A stretch of 64,000 nucleotides of DNA from NCBI RefSeq assembly GCF_013408825.1, contig NZ_JACCBZ010000005.1, forward strand, positions 405,903 to 469,902, read 5' to 3'. Shown here one piece after another: positions 1 to 8,157 of the stretch (the first letter of the stretch is position 1; the number at the start of each line of letters is the position of its first letter). A program made the position numbers and the translations under genes. The notes under the pieces are model-generated. The model searched no databases. It saw only the letters and a list, made by a program, of their open reading frames with translations, and had not been told where the DNA came from. Source of the DNA: Mucilaginibacter tundrae. GTDB taxonomy: Bacteria; Bacteroidota; Bacteroidia; Sphingobacteriales; Sphingobacteriaceae.

Positions 1-291
1 CCGCAACATCATAAATTTTATGCGGTTGACGGCGATTGCGTTGGTCTCACTACCGATATTTCATGGGATAGAAATAAACAATGGCTGCAGTTACTTGCAG
101 AAAGTGGTGCACCGTTATTTGTATCAGCTCAGCCTGAAGCATTGGGGGAAGTGCAGAAAATAGCCGTAAAGCAAGCCTTTACCCGGGCGGCAAAAGTGCA
201 GCCATTAGGCGAGCCATTAGATTGGATGGATACCAGGCTGCCTGAAAAATGGAAACTGAATAACAGGATAGTGGACTTTAACTGGGACTAA
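1..291 (+). CDS. C-terminal part of a probable glycoside hydrolase (alpha-galactosidase-like)
   Basis: An open frame enters from the left edge and ends with TAA at 289-291, giving 96 residues. The tail has a GLTTDISWD segment, then a segment ending SGAPLFVSAQPEA, and ends WKLNNRIVDFNWD. This looks like the C-terminal part of Bacteroidota alpha-galactosidase-like enzymes, recalled from memory rather than shown by a catalytic motif; the catalytic region lies outside the window. It precedes the hydroxylase operon by about 280 bases and is on the same strand. It could be another carbohydrate-active enzyme; the family call is weak, the coding frame is solid. Confidence 0.5.
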   Translation, partial: PQHHKFYAVDGDCVGLTTDISWDRNKQWLQLLAESGAPLFVSAQPEALGEVQKIAVKQAFTRAAKVQPLGEPLDWMDTRLPEKWKLNNRIVDFNWD

Positions 292-567
292 AATGGAATT
301 AGTGGATATTTAGGGTTTTCCCGAAAAGTAAAAAGACTACAATTTGATCTGCAGGTTTTAAACGATTGATACTTGGATCTGTGATCCTATATGGCCACCT
401 GTTTGTCTAGGCTGGCCGTGTATTCGAGGCATTTGAGTAGTTGTCAAATCATGCATATTTTTTGACCAATTATGCATTTCAACCGAGATAGCGTGCTTCA
501 GCGATTTAAAATTCAATAATTGTAACGACATTTATTCGTTGTCTACCATCGCAATACATAACTCAGA

Positions 568-1059
568 ATGCCAACTATTGAAAACACATATTCGCTTTAC
601 ATCAACCGTAAAGAAACCAGGGTAACCGTGTCACCCGATATGCCTATACTGTGGTTACTTCGTGATGTCATAGGTTTAACAGGAACCAAGTTCGGCTGCG
701 GAATGGCACAATGCGGGGCCTGTACCATCCATCTCGACGGAGAAGCTGTGCGCTCCTGCGTCACATCGGTTTCCCGCGCCGTTGGAAAGGAAATTATCAC
801 GATTGAAGGGCTTTCCCCGGAAGGCGACCATCCCTTACAGCATGCCTGGGCTGAAGTGAATGTGCCACAATGTGGTTATTGCCAGGCGGGCCAGCTCATG
901 TCGGCTGCAGTATTGCTGCGCGAAAATCCTGAGCCTACAGACCAGGATATTGACGATGCGATGTCAGGCAATATCTGTCGTTGCGGAACCTATTTGCGCA
1001 TTCGTAAAGCTATACACCTGGCCGCAGCCATCCAAAAATCAAGAGCGAAGCAGTCATGA
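568..1059 (+). CDS. iorA: [2Fe-2S]-binding subunit of a molybdenum hydroxylase (isoquinoline 1-oxidoreductase alpha type)
   Basis: Small iron-sulfur subunit that passes electrons from the Mo centre. At 163 residues it matches the usual size of IorA/CoxS-type subunits. The plant-type [2Fe-2S] motif [11 protein letters not shown] lies near residues 42-52, and the second cluster-binding region has QCGYC and ICRCGTY motifs near residues 101-145. No signal peptide is seen; export would have to be with the Tat-signal-bearing large subunit. The stop overlaps the next start (ATGA at 1056-1059), so the three genes are translationally coupled. The substrate cannot be read from sequence. Confidence 0.92.
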   Translation: MPTIENTYSLYINRKETRVTVSPDMPILWLLRDVIGLTGTKFGCGMAQCGACTIHLDGEAVRSCVTSVSRAVGKEIITIEGLSPEGDHPLQHAWAEVNVPQCGYCQAGQLMSAAVLLRENPEPTDQDIDDAMSGNICRCGTYLRIRKAIHLAAAIQKSRAKQS

Positions 1060-1733
1060 TCAGTCTTAACCATAAAAAAAGATTACCAGGTTCGCCTCAT
1101 CGCTCTAAAAGATATTACTATGTTATATCTTCTATCGTTGCATTTTTAGCGTTGATTAATATGTCGGCTTTTAAAAGCGAATCCGGGTCAGCTGGGTTAA
1201 GTGAGCTACTTAAGCCCCATTTTAGCAAGCAGGACAGCATGATATCGAAAAGGGCCTTTTTGCAGGTCTACAAGGTATTAATGAGCCCGCGTTGCATGAA
1301 TTGCCACCCATCGGGTGACATACCTTTGCAAGGCGATGATAGCCATTTTCATTTGCAAGGCGTAAAACGCGGGCATGACGGTACAGGATTGTATGCCCTG
1401 AAATGCGGCAATTGCCACCAGTCGCATAACTTGCCGGGCTTGCACATGCCACCCGGTAATCCCAAATGGCATTTACCACCGGCTAATATGAAAATGGTTT
1501 TCCAGGGACGCACACCCCATCAGCTTGCGCTGCAATTACTGGATAAGAAAAGAAACGGGGGCAGATCAATAAAAGCCCTTGTTGATCACATCACCAGTGA
1601 TACGCTGGTATTAAGCGGCTGGACACCCGCTGATGGCCTGTCAAAACCACCGCTGACACATAAAGCGTTTGTAAACGCGTTTAATGAGTGGATAAAACAT
1701 GGTGCAATAAGTCCTGATCCGGAAAACAAATGA
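1056..1733 (+). CDS. Membrane-anchored diheme c-type protein of the isoquinoline 1-oxidoreductase operon
   Basis: A 225-residue protein with one N-terminal hydrophobic segment (about residues 21-40) and two CxxCH haem c motifs, CMNCH near residue 79 and CGNCH near residue 117, followed by a [20 protein letters not shown] stretch. Proteins of this type are often labelled isoquinoline 1-oxidoreductase subunit. The gene sits between the small and large hydroxylase subunits and overlaps both by ATGA, so it is probably the electron acceptor linking the molybdenum enzyme to the respiratory chain in the periplasm. Haem attachment and partner are inferred from motifs and position. Confidence 0.85.
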   Translation: MISLNHKKRLPGSPHRSKRYYYVISSIVAFLALINMSAFKSESGSAGLSELLKPHFSKQDSMISKRAFLQVYKVLMSPRCMNCHPSGDIPLQGDDSHFHLQGVKRGHDGTGLYALKCGNCHQSHNLPGLHMPPGNPKWHLPPANMKMVFQGRTPHQLALQLLDKKRNGGRSIKALVDHITSDTLVLSGWTPADGLSKPPLTHKAFVNAFNEWIKHGAISPDPENK

Positions 1734-3883
1734 AGAGAAGATATTTTATAAGGCTTTCCACGTTTACCGCTGGCGCCTGGTTGCTTACTGACCTAGTGCC
1801 GGCAAATTTGTTGGCATCCGGCAAACCCGTAGATCCCGGTTTTTCGCCCGATCCTTTATTGAAAATAAGCGAAACAGGTAAAGTCACCATCTTTATGGTT
1901 AAACAGGAAATGGGCCAGAACGTCATTACCTCTTTGCCTTTGCTTATTGCTGAGGAACTGGAGGTTGATCTCAGGGATATTACTATTCAATCATTGCCTT
2001 ACGAAGCGGCTAAGTCAGGTAATTATACCACCTGGGCAAGCGGTAGTATTACCGGAAGCTGGATGCATTTGCGGAAGGTAGGTGCAACGGCGAAAGCAAT
2101 GCTGATCACCGCGGCTGCTACACGGTGGAAAGTGCCTGTTGATTTATGCAAAGCGCAGGGTGGCAGGGTGATCAATACACGCACCAACCAAATATTATAT
2201 TATAAAGACCTGGTAAAAGAAGCCAGCACCCTCACCCCGCCTGATAATGTTACGCTTAAGGATATCAAAGACTTTAAGCTGGTCGGTCAAAAGGCACCTA
2301 AAACAAATATTTCGTCCATTTTAACCGGGCGTTATGCTTACACCATGGATGTTAAATTACCAAGAATGCTGTATGCCGCTTTGGTCCGGTGCCCTGTTTA
2401 TAGCGGCAAAGTGGTGAGTTGGGATAGCAGCGCTTTAAATGGATTAAGTGGATTTGTTAAAGTAGTGCAAGTTACGCAAATGAATGAAGCGCTTAACCGT
2501 AACGCCGTAGCTGTTATTGCAACCAATACCTGGGCGGCTTTGCAAGGCCAGCGTCTGCTCAAAGTAAAATGGGATTATGCGCTAAATACCGTTAGCGATA
2601 CACCGTCATTAAATGATCAGTTTAAAAAAGAGCTTTCCACTGCCACGCCGGCGCAGGTGTACGGTAAAGAAAAAAAAGGTCCTTTTAAGCCAATTCAGCA
2701 TCCGGAAGTTTATGAAGCTACGTATGAGATTCCATATATGGGGCATGCCGCTATGGAACCCATGAACTGCACAGCCTGGTATAAAGACGGAAAATTTGAG
2801 ATTTGGGGCGGGTTTCAGGCACCGATGTTTATCAACAGCGTGTTGCCCAAGCTTTTTAATATAGACCGCTCGGATATATCCGTTAACCTGATGCCCATGG
2901 GTGGAAGTTTCGGGCGCAAGGAGAAAATTGACGGCGTGGCGGAGGCAATGCAAATCGCCAAAGCTGTGGATGCACCGGTACAGGTAATCTATAGCCGGAT
3001 TGACGACCTGCAAAATGATTTTTACAGGCACGCCAGTTATCACCATTTGTCTGCGGTTTCTAATCCCGGCCAGATCAGCCAGTGGCGGCACCAATTGGGG
3101 ATAGCCACTTTTCCTGGTAAAGAGATATCCGGGCCCTGGCACACCTTCGGCGGAGTGATGGATGATCTTTGTTATACCACCGGCGATTATCAAAGTGCAT
3201 TTTATCCTGTTGAATCGCCAATTCCACTGGGATCGTGGCGCTCTATTTCGTTTAGCCCCAACGTATTTGCTGTTGAAAGTTTTATTGACGAGCTGGCCGT
3301 TCACAACCATACTGACCCGATAACATTCAGGTTTAATATACTTGATGTGGCTGGTTCCAAAGATAACCAGCGCCTTAAAAATGTGTTATCTAAATGCGCT
3401 GATCAGATCGGCTGGTGGCAAGAACCGGCCAAAGGCAGGTTCCGTGGCGTTGCCTGCTGTATCTATGGGCATTCTTCATCAATTGTCGCGCATGCGATGG
3501 AGATATCGGTTAGCAAAGACAAGCTTGTAAAGATTCACCGATGCGTGGCTGCGGTTGATTGCGGGCTGGTTATAGACCCTGACGGGCTGAAAGCCCAGGT
3601 AGAGGGTAGTCTGGCTTGGGCTTTAAGCGGTATCTTTAAAAATGAAATAACAGTGTCCAATGGAATGGTCGATCAGCAGTCGTTTGCGGATTACCAGGTT
3701 TTGCGTACGAACGAAATGCCGCCATTTGAGATCATTCTGATTCCGGGAGCTGATAATCCGGGTGGTGGCGGCGAACCCGCTGTTCCATCAGTGGGGCCGG
3801 CTTTGTGTAATGCCATTTTTGCTGCAACAGGTTTCAGGATCAGGGAATTGCCCATAAAAAAACATGGATTTCGTTTAGTATAA
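1730..3883 (+). CDS. iorB: Molybdopterin-binding large subunit of xanthine dehydrogenase/isoquinoline 1-oxidoreductase family
   Basis: Catalytic subunit, 717 residues, close to the usual IorB length. The N-terminus carries a twin-arginine-like signal ([18 protein letters not shown]) suggesting folded export by Tat. The C-terminal NPGGGGEPAVPSVGPA segment contains the glutamate expected to act as active-site base in this family, and GHAAMEPMNCTA and MGGSFGRKEKID are typical cofactor-binding segments. It overlaps the diheme gene by ATGA. Likely reaction: hydroxylation of an N-heterocycle or oxidation of an aldehyde with water as oxygen source; the real substrate is unknown. Maturation of such enzymes usually needs XdhC, whose only trace here is the relic at 7887-8085. 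Confidence 0.92.
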   Translation: MKRRYFIRLSTFTAGAWLLTDLVPANLLASGKPVDPGFSPDPLLKISETGKVTIFMVKQEMGQNVITSLPLLIAEELEVDLRDITIQSLPYEAAKSGNYTTWASGSITGSWMHLRKVGATAKAMLITAAATRWKVPVDLCKAQGGRVINTRTNQILYYKDLVKEASTLTPPDNVTLKDIKDFKLVGQKAPKTNISSILTGRYAYTMDVKLPRMLYAALVRCPVYSGKVVSWDSSALNGLSGFVKVVQVTQMNEALNRNAVAVIATNTWAALQGQRLLKVKWDYALNTVSDTPSLNDQFKKELSTATPAQVYGKEKKGPFKPIQHPEVYEATYEIPYMGHAAMEPMNCTAWYKDGKFEIWGGFQAPMFINSVLPKLFNIDRSDISVNLMPMGGSFGRKEKIDGVAEAMQIAKAVDAPVQVIYSRIDDLQNDFYRHASYHHLSAVSNPGQISQWRHQLGIATFPGKEISGPWHTFGGVMDDLCYTTGDYQSAFYPVESPIPLGSWRSISFSPNVFAVESFIDELAVHNHTDPITFRFNILDVAGSKDNQRLKNVLSKCADQIGWWQEPAKGRFRGVACCIYGHSSSIVAHAMEISVSKDKLVKIHRCVAAVDCGLVIDPDGLKAQVEGSLAWALSGIFKNEITVSNGMVDQQSFADYQVLRTNEMPPFEIILIPGADNPGGGGEPAVPSVGPALCNAIFAATGFRIRELPIKKHGFRLV

Positions 3884-3896
3884 TAGTCAACCAATT

Positions 3897-6650
3897 ATGA
3901 AGAAAATATTTCTGCTAGTCTTATTCGCGGTGTTTCATTTCAGCGCGTTTTCACAGGGTTCTATTATTAAATATTTGTCCGGAACGGATAAAGATCACAC
4001 CAAACAATGGGATTTTTATTGTACCGGCGGAATGAATAGCGGGAAATGGACAGAGATCGCGGTACCCTCAAACTGGGAACTGCAAGGCTTTGGTACTTAC
4101 AATTATGGCCACGACAAAATAAAAGGCAACGAGCAGGGCATGTATAAATATGAGTTTTTTGCCGATAGCTGGAAAGGCAAAAGGGTATTCATTGTGTTTG
4201 AAGGCTCCATGACGGATACCAAAGTAATGATTAATGGCAAGCAGGCCGGCCCGGTTCACCAGGGTAGTTTTTACAGGTTTAAATATGATATAACAAACCT
4301 GATTAAGTTTAATGACAAAAATTTACTGGAAGTTACTGTTGATAAAACATCGGCCAATTCATCTGTGAATGATGCGGAGCGAAGAAATAGTGATTTTTGG
4401 GTTTTTGGCGGTATTTTCAGGCCCGTTTATCTGGAGATTGTGCCCGAAACTTTTATTGATCGTGTAGCCATAGATGCCAAGGCCGATGGTGTTTTCCATA
4501 TGGATGTATATGCCCAGCATTTAAAAGGTGATGAAACCGTTGAAGCCCAAATACAAAAAACAAGCGGCGAAAATGTTGGTAAAGCATTCTTAGTCAACGC
4601 CGATAGCGCAAAAGCGTTTGTTGAATTGAAAAGCCATGTTGAAGGCCCGGTACTATGGAACGCGGAGTCCCCTAATCTATACCAGGTGTTGGTTTCCATA
4701 AAAAATAAGCAGCGCGTTATTCATCAGGTAATACAAAAGTTCGGTTTCCGTACGGTTGAACTGCGTGCCCATGATGGATTTTATGTAAATGGGTCGAAGG
4801 TTATCATGAAAGGGAGTAATCGCCATAGTTTCTGGCCTGAAAGCGGGCGTACATTAAGCCATGCTATTAATTTAATGGATGTTAGGCTGATGAAGCAAAT
4901 GAATATGAATGCGGTGCGCATGTCTCATTACCCACCAGATGCTGATTTTTTAGATGTATGTGATTCATTGGGGTTATATGTGTTGGACGAGTTAACAGGT
5001 TGGCAGGCAAAATATGATACTGTTGTGGGGCATAAATTGGTAAAGGAAATGGTTGTACGGGATGTGAACCATCCATCGATTGTTTTTTGGGATAATGGTA
5101 ATGAGGGTGGCTGGAATACGGGCCTCGACAACGATTACGACTTATATGATCCGCAAAAACGTATCGTACTGCATCCCTGGGCAGATTTTAATGGCGCCGA
5201 CAACCACCATTACCCCGACTATAATTATCTGTTAAAAACGGTGGCTACCGGAAAGGACGTGTTTTTTCCAACGGAGTTTATGCACGGGCTCTATGACGGC
5301 GGAGCGGGAGCGGGGCTTGATGATTTTTGGAATGAGCTATTGAAATATCCGCACAGTGCCGGGGGCTTTATTTGGGCATTTTTGGACGAGGCTGTTATCC
5401 GTACCGATAAAAACGACATATATGACACTGATGGTAACCACGCTCCTGATGGTATTTTGGGCCCGCATCGTGAAAAGGAAGCCAGTTTTTATGCCATAAA
5501 GGAGATATGGTCGCCAGTTTATATTGATCCTCAGCCTATTGAAAAAACGTTTAATGGTGATGTACCGGTTGAAAATAGGTACGCATTCACTAACCTGGAT
5601 AAATGCATGTTTAAATGGCAATTGGTTAAATTTCCATCGCCGCAGAACAAAAGCATCAAGGCAACAGTAACAGCAAACGGCTCCCCATCGCCGCTTGAAT
5701 TGGCTCCCGGTGATAAAGGAACACTGAAGCTGAATTTACCGGTAGCATGGGCGAAAAATGATGCACTTTATTTAACAGCGTATGGGCCTGATAAAAAGGA
5801 GATGTATACCTGGAGCTGGGCTATAAAATCGCCAGTGGCTATAGTTGTTCCACCTGTTTCACCTGCTAAGCAAAAGATAATAAGCAACGAAATTGGGAAT
5901 GACCTGGAGGTTAAGTGCGATGGGATTGACTATTATTTTGACAAGACAACCGGGTATATTGAAAAGGTAGTAAAACCATCTGGTACCATATCCCTTTCGG
6001 ACGGCCCGGTTCTGGCAGGTGTTGAGGTGGAGTTAAAGCAATTCAAATACCAGGCTATTAAAGGGCAATATGTGGTGCAGGCAGATTATCAGGGTGTAGG
6101 GTCATTACACGTGAAATGGGTTTTTGAATCCGGTCACCCTGTTAAACTGGCGTATCAATATGTTCAAAAAGGCGATGTTGATTTTATGGGGATCACCTTT
6201 AATTATCCCGAAGAAAAAATTACAGGTATGAAATGGCTTGGCCGCGGCCCGTACCGTGTTTGGAAAAACAGGCTAAAAGGCCAGCGGTTTGGTGTTTGGC
6301 AAAAGGATTATAATAATTCCATAACTGGTGAGACCTGGGGCTATCCTGAATTTAAAGGCTACCATGCAGAAGTTAACTGGGTGGTTATTGAAAATAAAGA
6401 ATCGCCATTTACCGTTTATACGGCCGATAAAAATATGTACCTGCAGATGCTGCACCCGGCACGTGAAAAAGACGCGCTCGAAAATAATAATGTTGAACCG
6501 GCTTTTCCTGGCGGGAGCATAGGGTTTTTAAACGCGATCAGTCCTATGGGTACCAAGTTTCATGCGGCAAACGCAATGGGACCTCAGGGACAGAAAAATC
6601 ATAGCGGCGGTGAAGTCAGCGGCACGTTATGGTTTGATTTTCGTCATTGA
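3897..6650 (+). CDS. Secreted glycoside hydrolase family 2 protein (beta-galactosidase-like)
   Basis: A 917-residue protein with a signal peptide (about residues 1-20). The order is that of GH2 enzymes: sugar-binding jelly roll with a SNWELQGFG segment, Ig-like domain, TIM barrel and C-terminal beta-galactosidase small-chain-like domain. In the barrel, NHPSIVFWDNGNEGGWN places the acid/base Glu at about residue 403, and FFPTEFMHG places the nucleophile at about Glu460. It starts 13 bases after iorB on the same strand and may be co-transcribed. Exact linkage specificity (beta-galactoside or other) cannot be told. Confidence 0.9.
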   Translation: MKKIFLLVLFAVFHFSAFSQGSIIKYLSGTDKDHTKQWDFYCTGGMNSGKWTEIAVPSNWELQGFGTYNYGHDKIKGNEQGMYKYEFFADSWKGKRVFIVFEGSMTDTKVMINGKQAGPVHQGSFYRFKYDITNLIKFNDKNLLEVTVDKTSANSSVNDAERRNSDFWVFGGIFRPVYLEIVPETFIDRVAIDAKADGVFHMDVYAQHLKGDETVEAQIQKTSGENVGKAFLVNADSAKAFVELKSHVEGPVLWNAESPNLYQVLVSIKNKQRVIHQVIQKFGFRTVELRAHDGFYVNGSKVIMKGSNRHSFWPESGRTLSHAINLMDVRLMKQMNMNAVRMSHYPPDADFLDVCDSLGLYVLDELTGWQAKYDTVVGHKLVKEMVVRDVNHPSIVFWDNGNEGGWNTGLDNDYDLYDPQKRIVLHPWADFNGADNHHYPDYNYLLKTVATGKDVFFPTEFMHGLYDGGAGAGLDDFWNELLKYPHSAGGFIWAFLDEAVIRTDKNDIYDTDGNHAPDGILGPHREKEASFYAIKEIWSPVYIDPQPIEKTFNGDVPVENRYAFTNLDKCMFKWQLVKFPSPQNKSIKATVTANGSPSPLELAPGDKGTLKLNLPVAWAKNDALYLTAYGPDKKEMYTWSWAIKSPVAIVVPPVSPAKQKIISNEIGNDLEVKCDGIDYYFDKTTGYIEKVVKPSGTISLSDGPVLAGVEVELKQFKYQAIKGQYVVQADYQGVGSLHVKWVFESGHPVKLAYQYVQKGDVDFMGITFNYPEEKITGMKWLGRGPYRVWKNRLKGQRFGVWQKDYNNSITGETWGYPEFKGYHAEVNWVVIENKESPFTVYTADKNMYLQMLHPAREKDALENNNVEPAFPGGSIGFLNAISPMGTKFHAANAMGPQGQKNHSGGEVSGTLWFDFRH

Positions 6651-6781
6651 TCAACCTGGTGTAGAGGTATGCCTGGAGGGATATTAGCGGTGTCCGTTTG
6701 TTTAACAAAAAGGCCTGCCGACTGCAACTTTCACTTAGGAAGAAGAAAATAATTTTATGTAAATCGATTAAATCCTTATAA

Positions 6782-7813
6782 ATGAAACACACACAATGCT
6801 CGATTAACCGCTGGTTATTCCACACCATGTCATTAATGGGCCTGATGCTTTTATTGATTTCGGGCCAACGGTCAATGGCGCAGGCAACAAATAATGGAAG
6901 TAGCCAGGCGGCCCCGCAGATTTTACCAGGGAAAGGCATTAAGCAATATGACTTTTTTTACGCAGGCGAAGATAAATCCCGAAAAATGTATATTGTTCGA
7001 AAGGGTAAAATCATATGGTCATACATTGATACAACGGGTAACGGCGAGATCAGTGACGCCACATTGCTGCCTAATGGCAACGTGTTGTTTGCACACCAGT
7101 TTGGTATCACGCTGATAAATCACAAAAAACAAGTGCTTTGGAGCTATGATGCCCCAAAAGGATTTGAAACACATACCGCCCAGCTAATCGGAAATGATCA
7201 TGTGATATTTGTTCAAAATGGTGATCCGGCCAAGGTAATTGTGATGAATATTAACGACAATACAATAACTAGGGAGTTTGTAATTCCAGCCAATCCCGGT
7301 GTGCACGGCCAGGTACGCCATGCCAGGTTAACAGCTGCGGGTACTTATCTTATCGCGCATATGGATCTGGGCAAAATTTGTGAATATGATACCAGTGGGA
7401 AGCAGCTTATAGCCATTGATTTTCCTGGCATATGGTCGGCCGTGCCATTAAAAAACGGTAACATCCTGGCAACAAACAATTCAAATTTAGTTAAGGAAAT
7501 TACACGCAGCGGCGATATTGTTTGGGAAGATAAACTGAGCCAAATAGCGGGATATAAAATAACAAGCACGCAGCTTTCGGCGCGTTTGCCAAATGGCAAT
7601 ACACTAATTAATAATTGGTTTAATAAATGGGATAGTAAGTTTGATGTGGCTAATGCCCCGGTGCAAGCCATAGAAGTTACCCCTGATAAAAAGATTGTAT
7701 GGGCATTGCGTTCGTGGACAGATCCTATAGACCTTGGCCCGTCAACTACTATACAATTATTAAACGTGCCTGGCATGGTGACTGAGGACGTACACTTTGG
7801 CGATATTAGATGA
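6782..7813 (+). CDS. Secreted beta-propeller protein, arylsulfotransferase (ASST)-like
   Basis: A 343-residue protein with a signal peptide ending near residue 33 (AQATNN). The rest is a chain of repeating units such as LPNGNVLFAHQ, WSYDAPKGFETH, HARLTAAGTYLI, LKNGNILATNNSN and LPNGNTLINNW, the pattern of six-bladed ASST or PQQ-like propellers. I see no clear catalytic signature, so it may be a non-catalytic propeller. It follows the GH2 gene by 131 bases on the same strand. Confidence 0.75.
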   Translation: MKHTQCSINRWLFHTMSLMGLMLLLISGQRSMAQATNNGSSQAAPQILPGKGIKQYDFFYAGEDKSRKMYIVRKGKIIWSYIDTTGNGEISDATLLPNGNVLFAHQFGITLINHKKQVLWSYDAPKGFETHTAQLIGNDHVIFVQNGDPAKVIVMNINDNTITREFVIPANPGVHGQVRHARLTAAGTYLIAHMDLGKICEYDTSGKQLIAIDFPGIWSAVPLKNGNILATNNSNLVKEITRSGDIVWEDKLSQIAGYKITSTQLSARLPNGNTLINNWFNKWDSKFDVANAPVQAIEVTPDKKIVWALRSWTDPIDLGPSTTIQLLNVPGMVTEDVHFGDIR

Positions 7814-7816
7814 TAT

Positions 7817-7833
7817 AATCAGTTAAACTGATT
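7817..7833. other. Short perfect hairpin after the propeller gene
   Basis: AATCAGTT and AACTGATT flank a single A just after the propeller stop codon. No T-run follows, so it is at best a weak transcript-end or RNA-stabilising structure. Confidence 0.35.
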
Positions 7834-7886
7834 GTCAATCATACTTGTAAAGGAAAGCTGATCAACTTATTCAGGATTTTTTACTC

Positions 7887-8085
7887 ATGAAGGAGATGAT
7901 TGATATTGTTGACGCGTAACTAGTAGGCAAGGCAAAAAGTGGCCTTGCCTACTGTTGTTATGGTTGAAGGTTTTGCATCCCGGCGTGCCGGTGCAAGAAT
8001 GCTGATATCTGAGGACGGGAAACTGACCGGCGCACTAAGCGGCGGGTGTTTGGAAGGTGATGCCTTAAAAATAAACAGAAATTGA
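7887..8085 (+). pseudogene. xdhC: Relic of xdhC (XdhC/CoxI molybdenum hydroxylase maturation factor)
   Basis: ATG at 7887 opens MKEMIDIVDA, followed at once by a TAA stop (7917-7919). One frame over, 7927-8082 reads on with VALPTVVMVEGFASRRAGAR, MLISEDGKLTGALSGGCLEG and DALKINRN, then TGA at 8083. These match the N-terminus of XdhC family proteins (typically ATVV.VEGSSYRRPGARML....GGCLEGDA). Only about 60 of some 350 residues remain, with a frameshift and loss of the C-terminus. XdhC inserts sulfurated Mo cofactor into xanthine dehydrogenase family enzymes, so the relic fits the hydroxylase operon upstream. Confidence 0.85.
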
Positions 8086-8157
8086 GAAAATTTGATTGTT
8101 TTTTTGAAAAGTAAATAACAAAATTTCTAAACTACATACATTTATTCTAATTAAATA

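Noticed and set aside
2609..3310. 233-codon open frame on the minus strand inside iorB
   Set aside because: It is antisense to a well-supported molybdopterin enzyme, has a composition typical of shadow frames and no recognisable domain.
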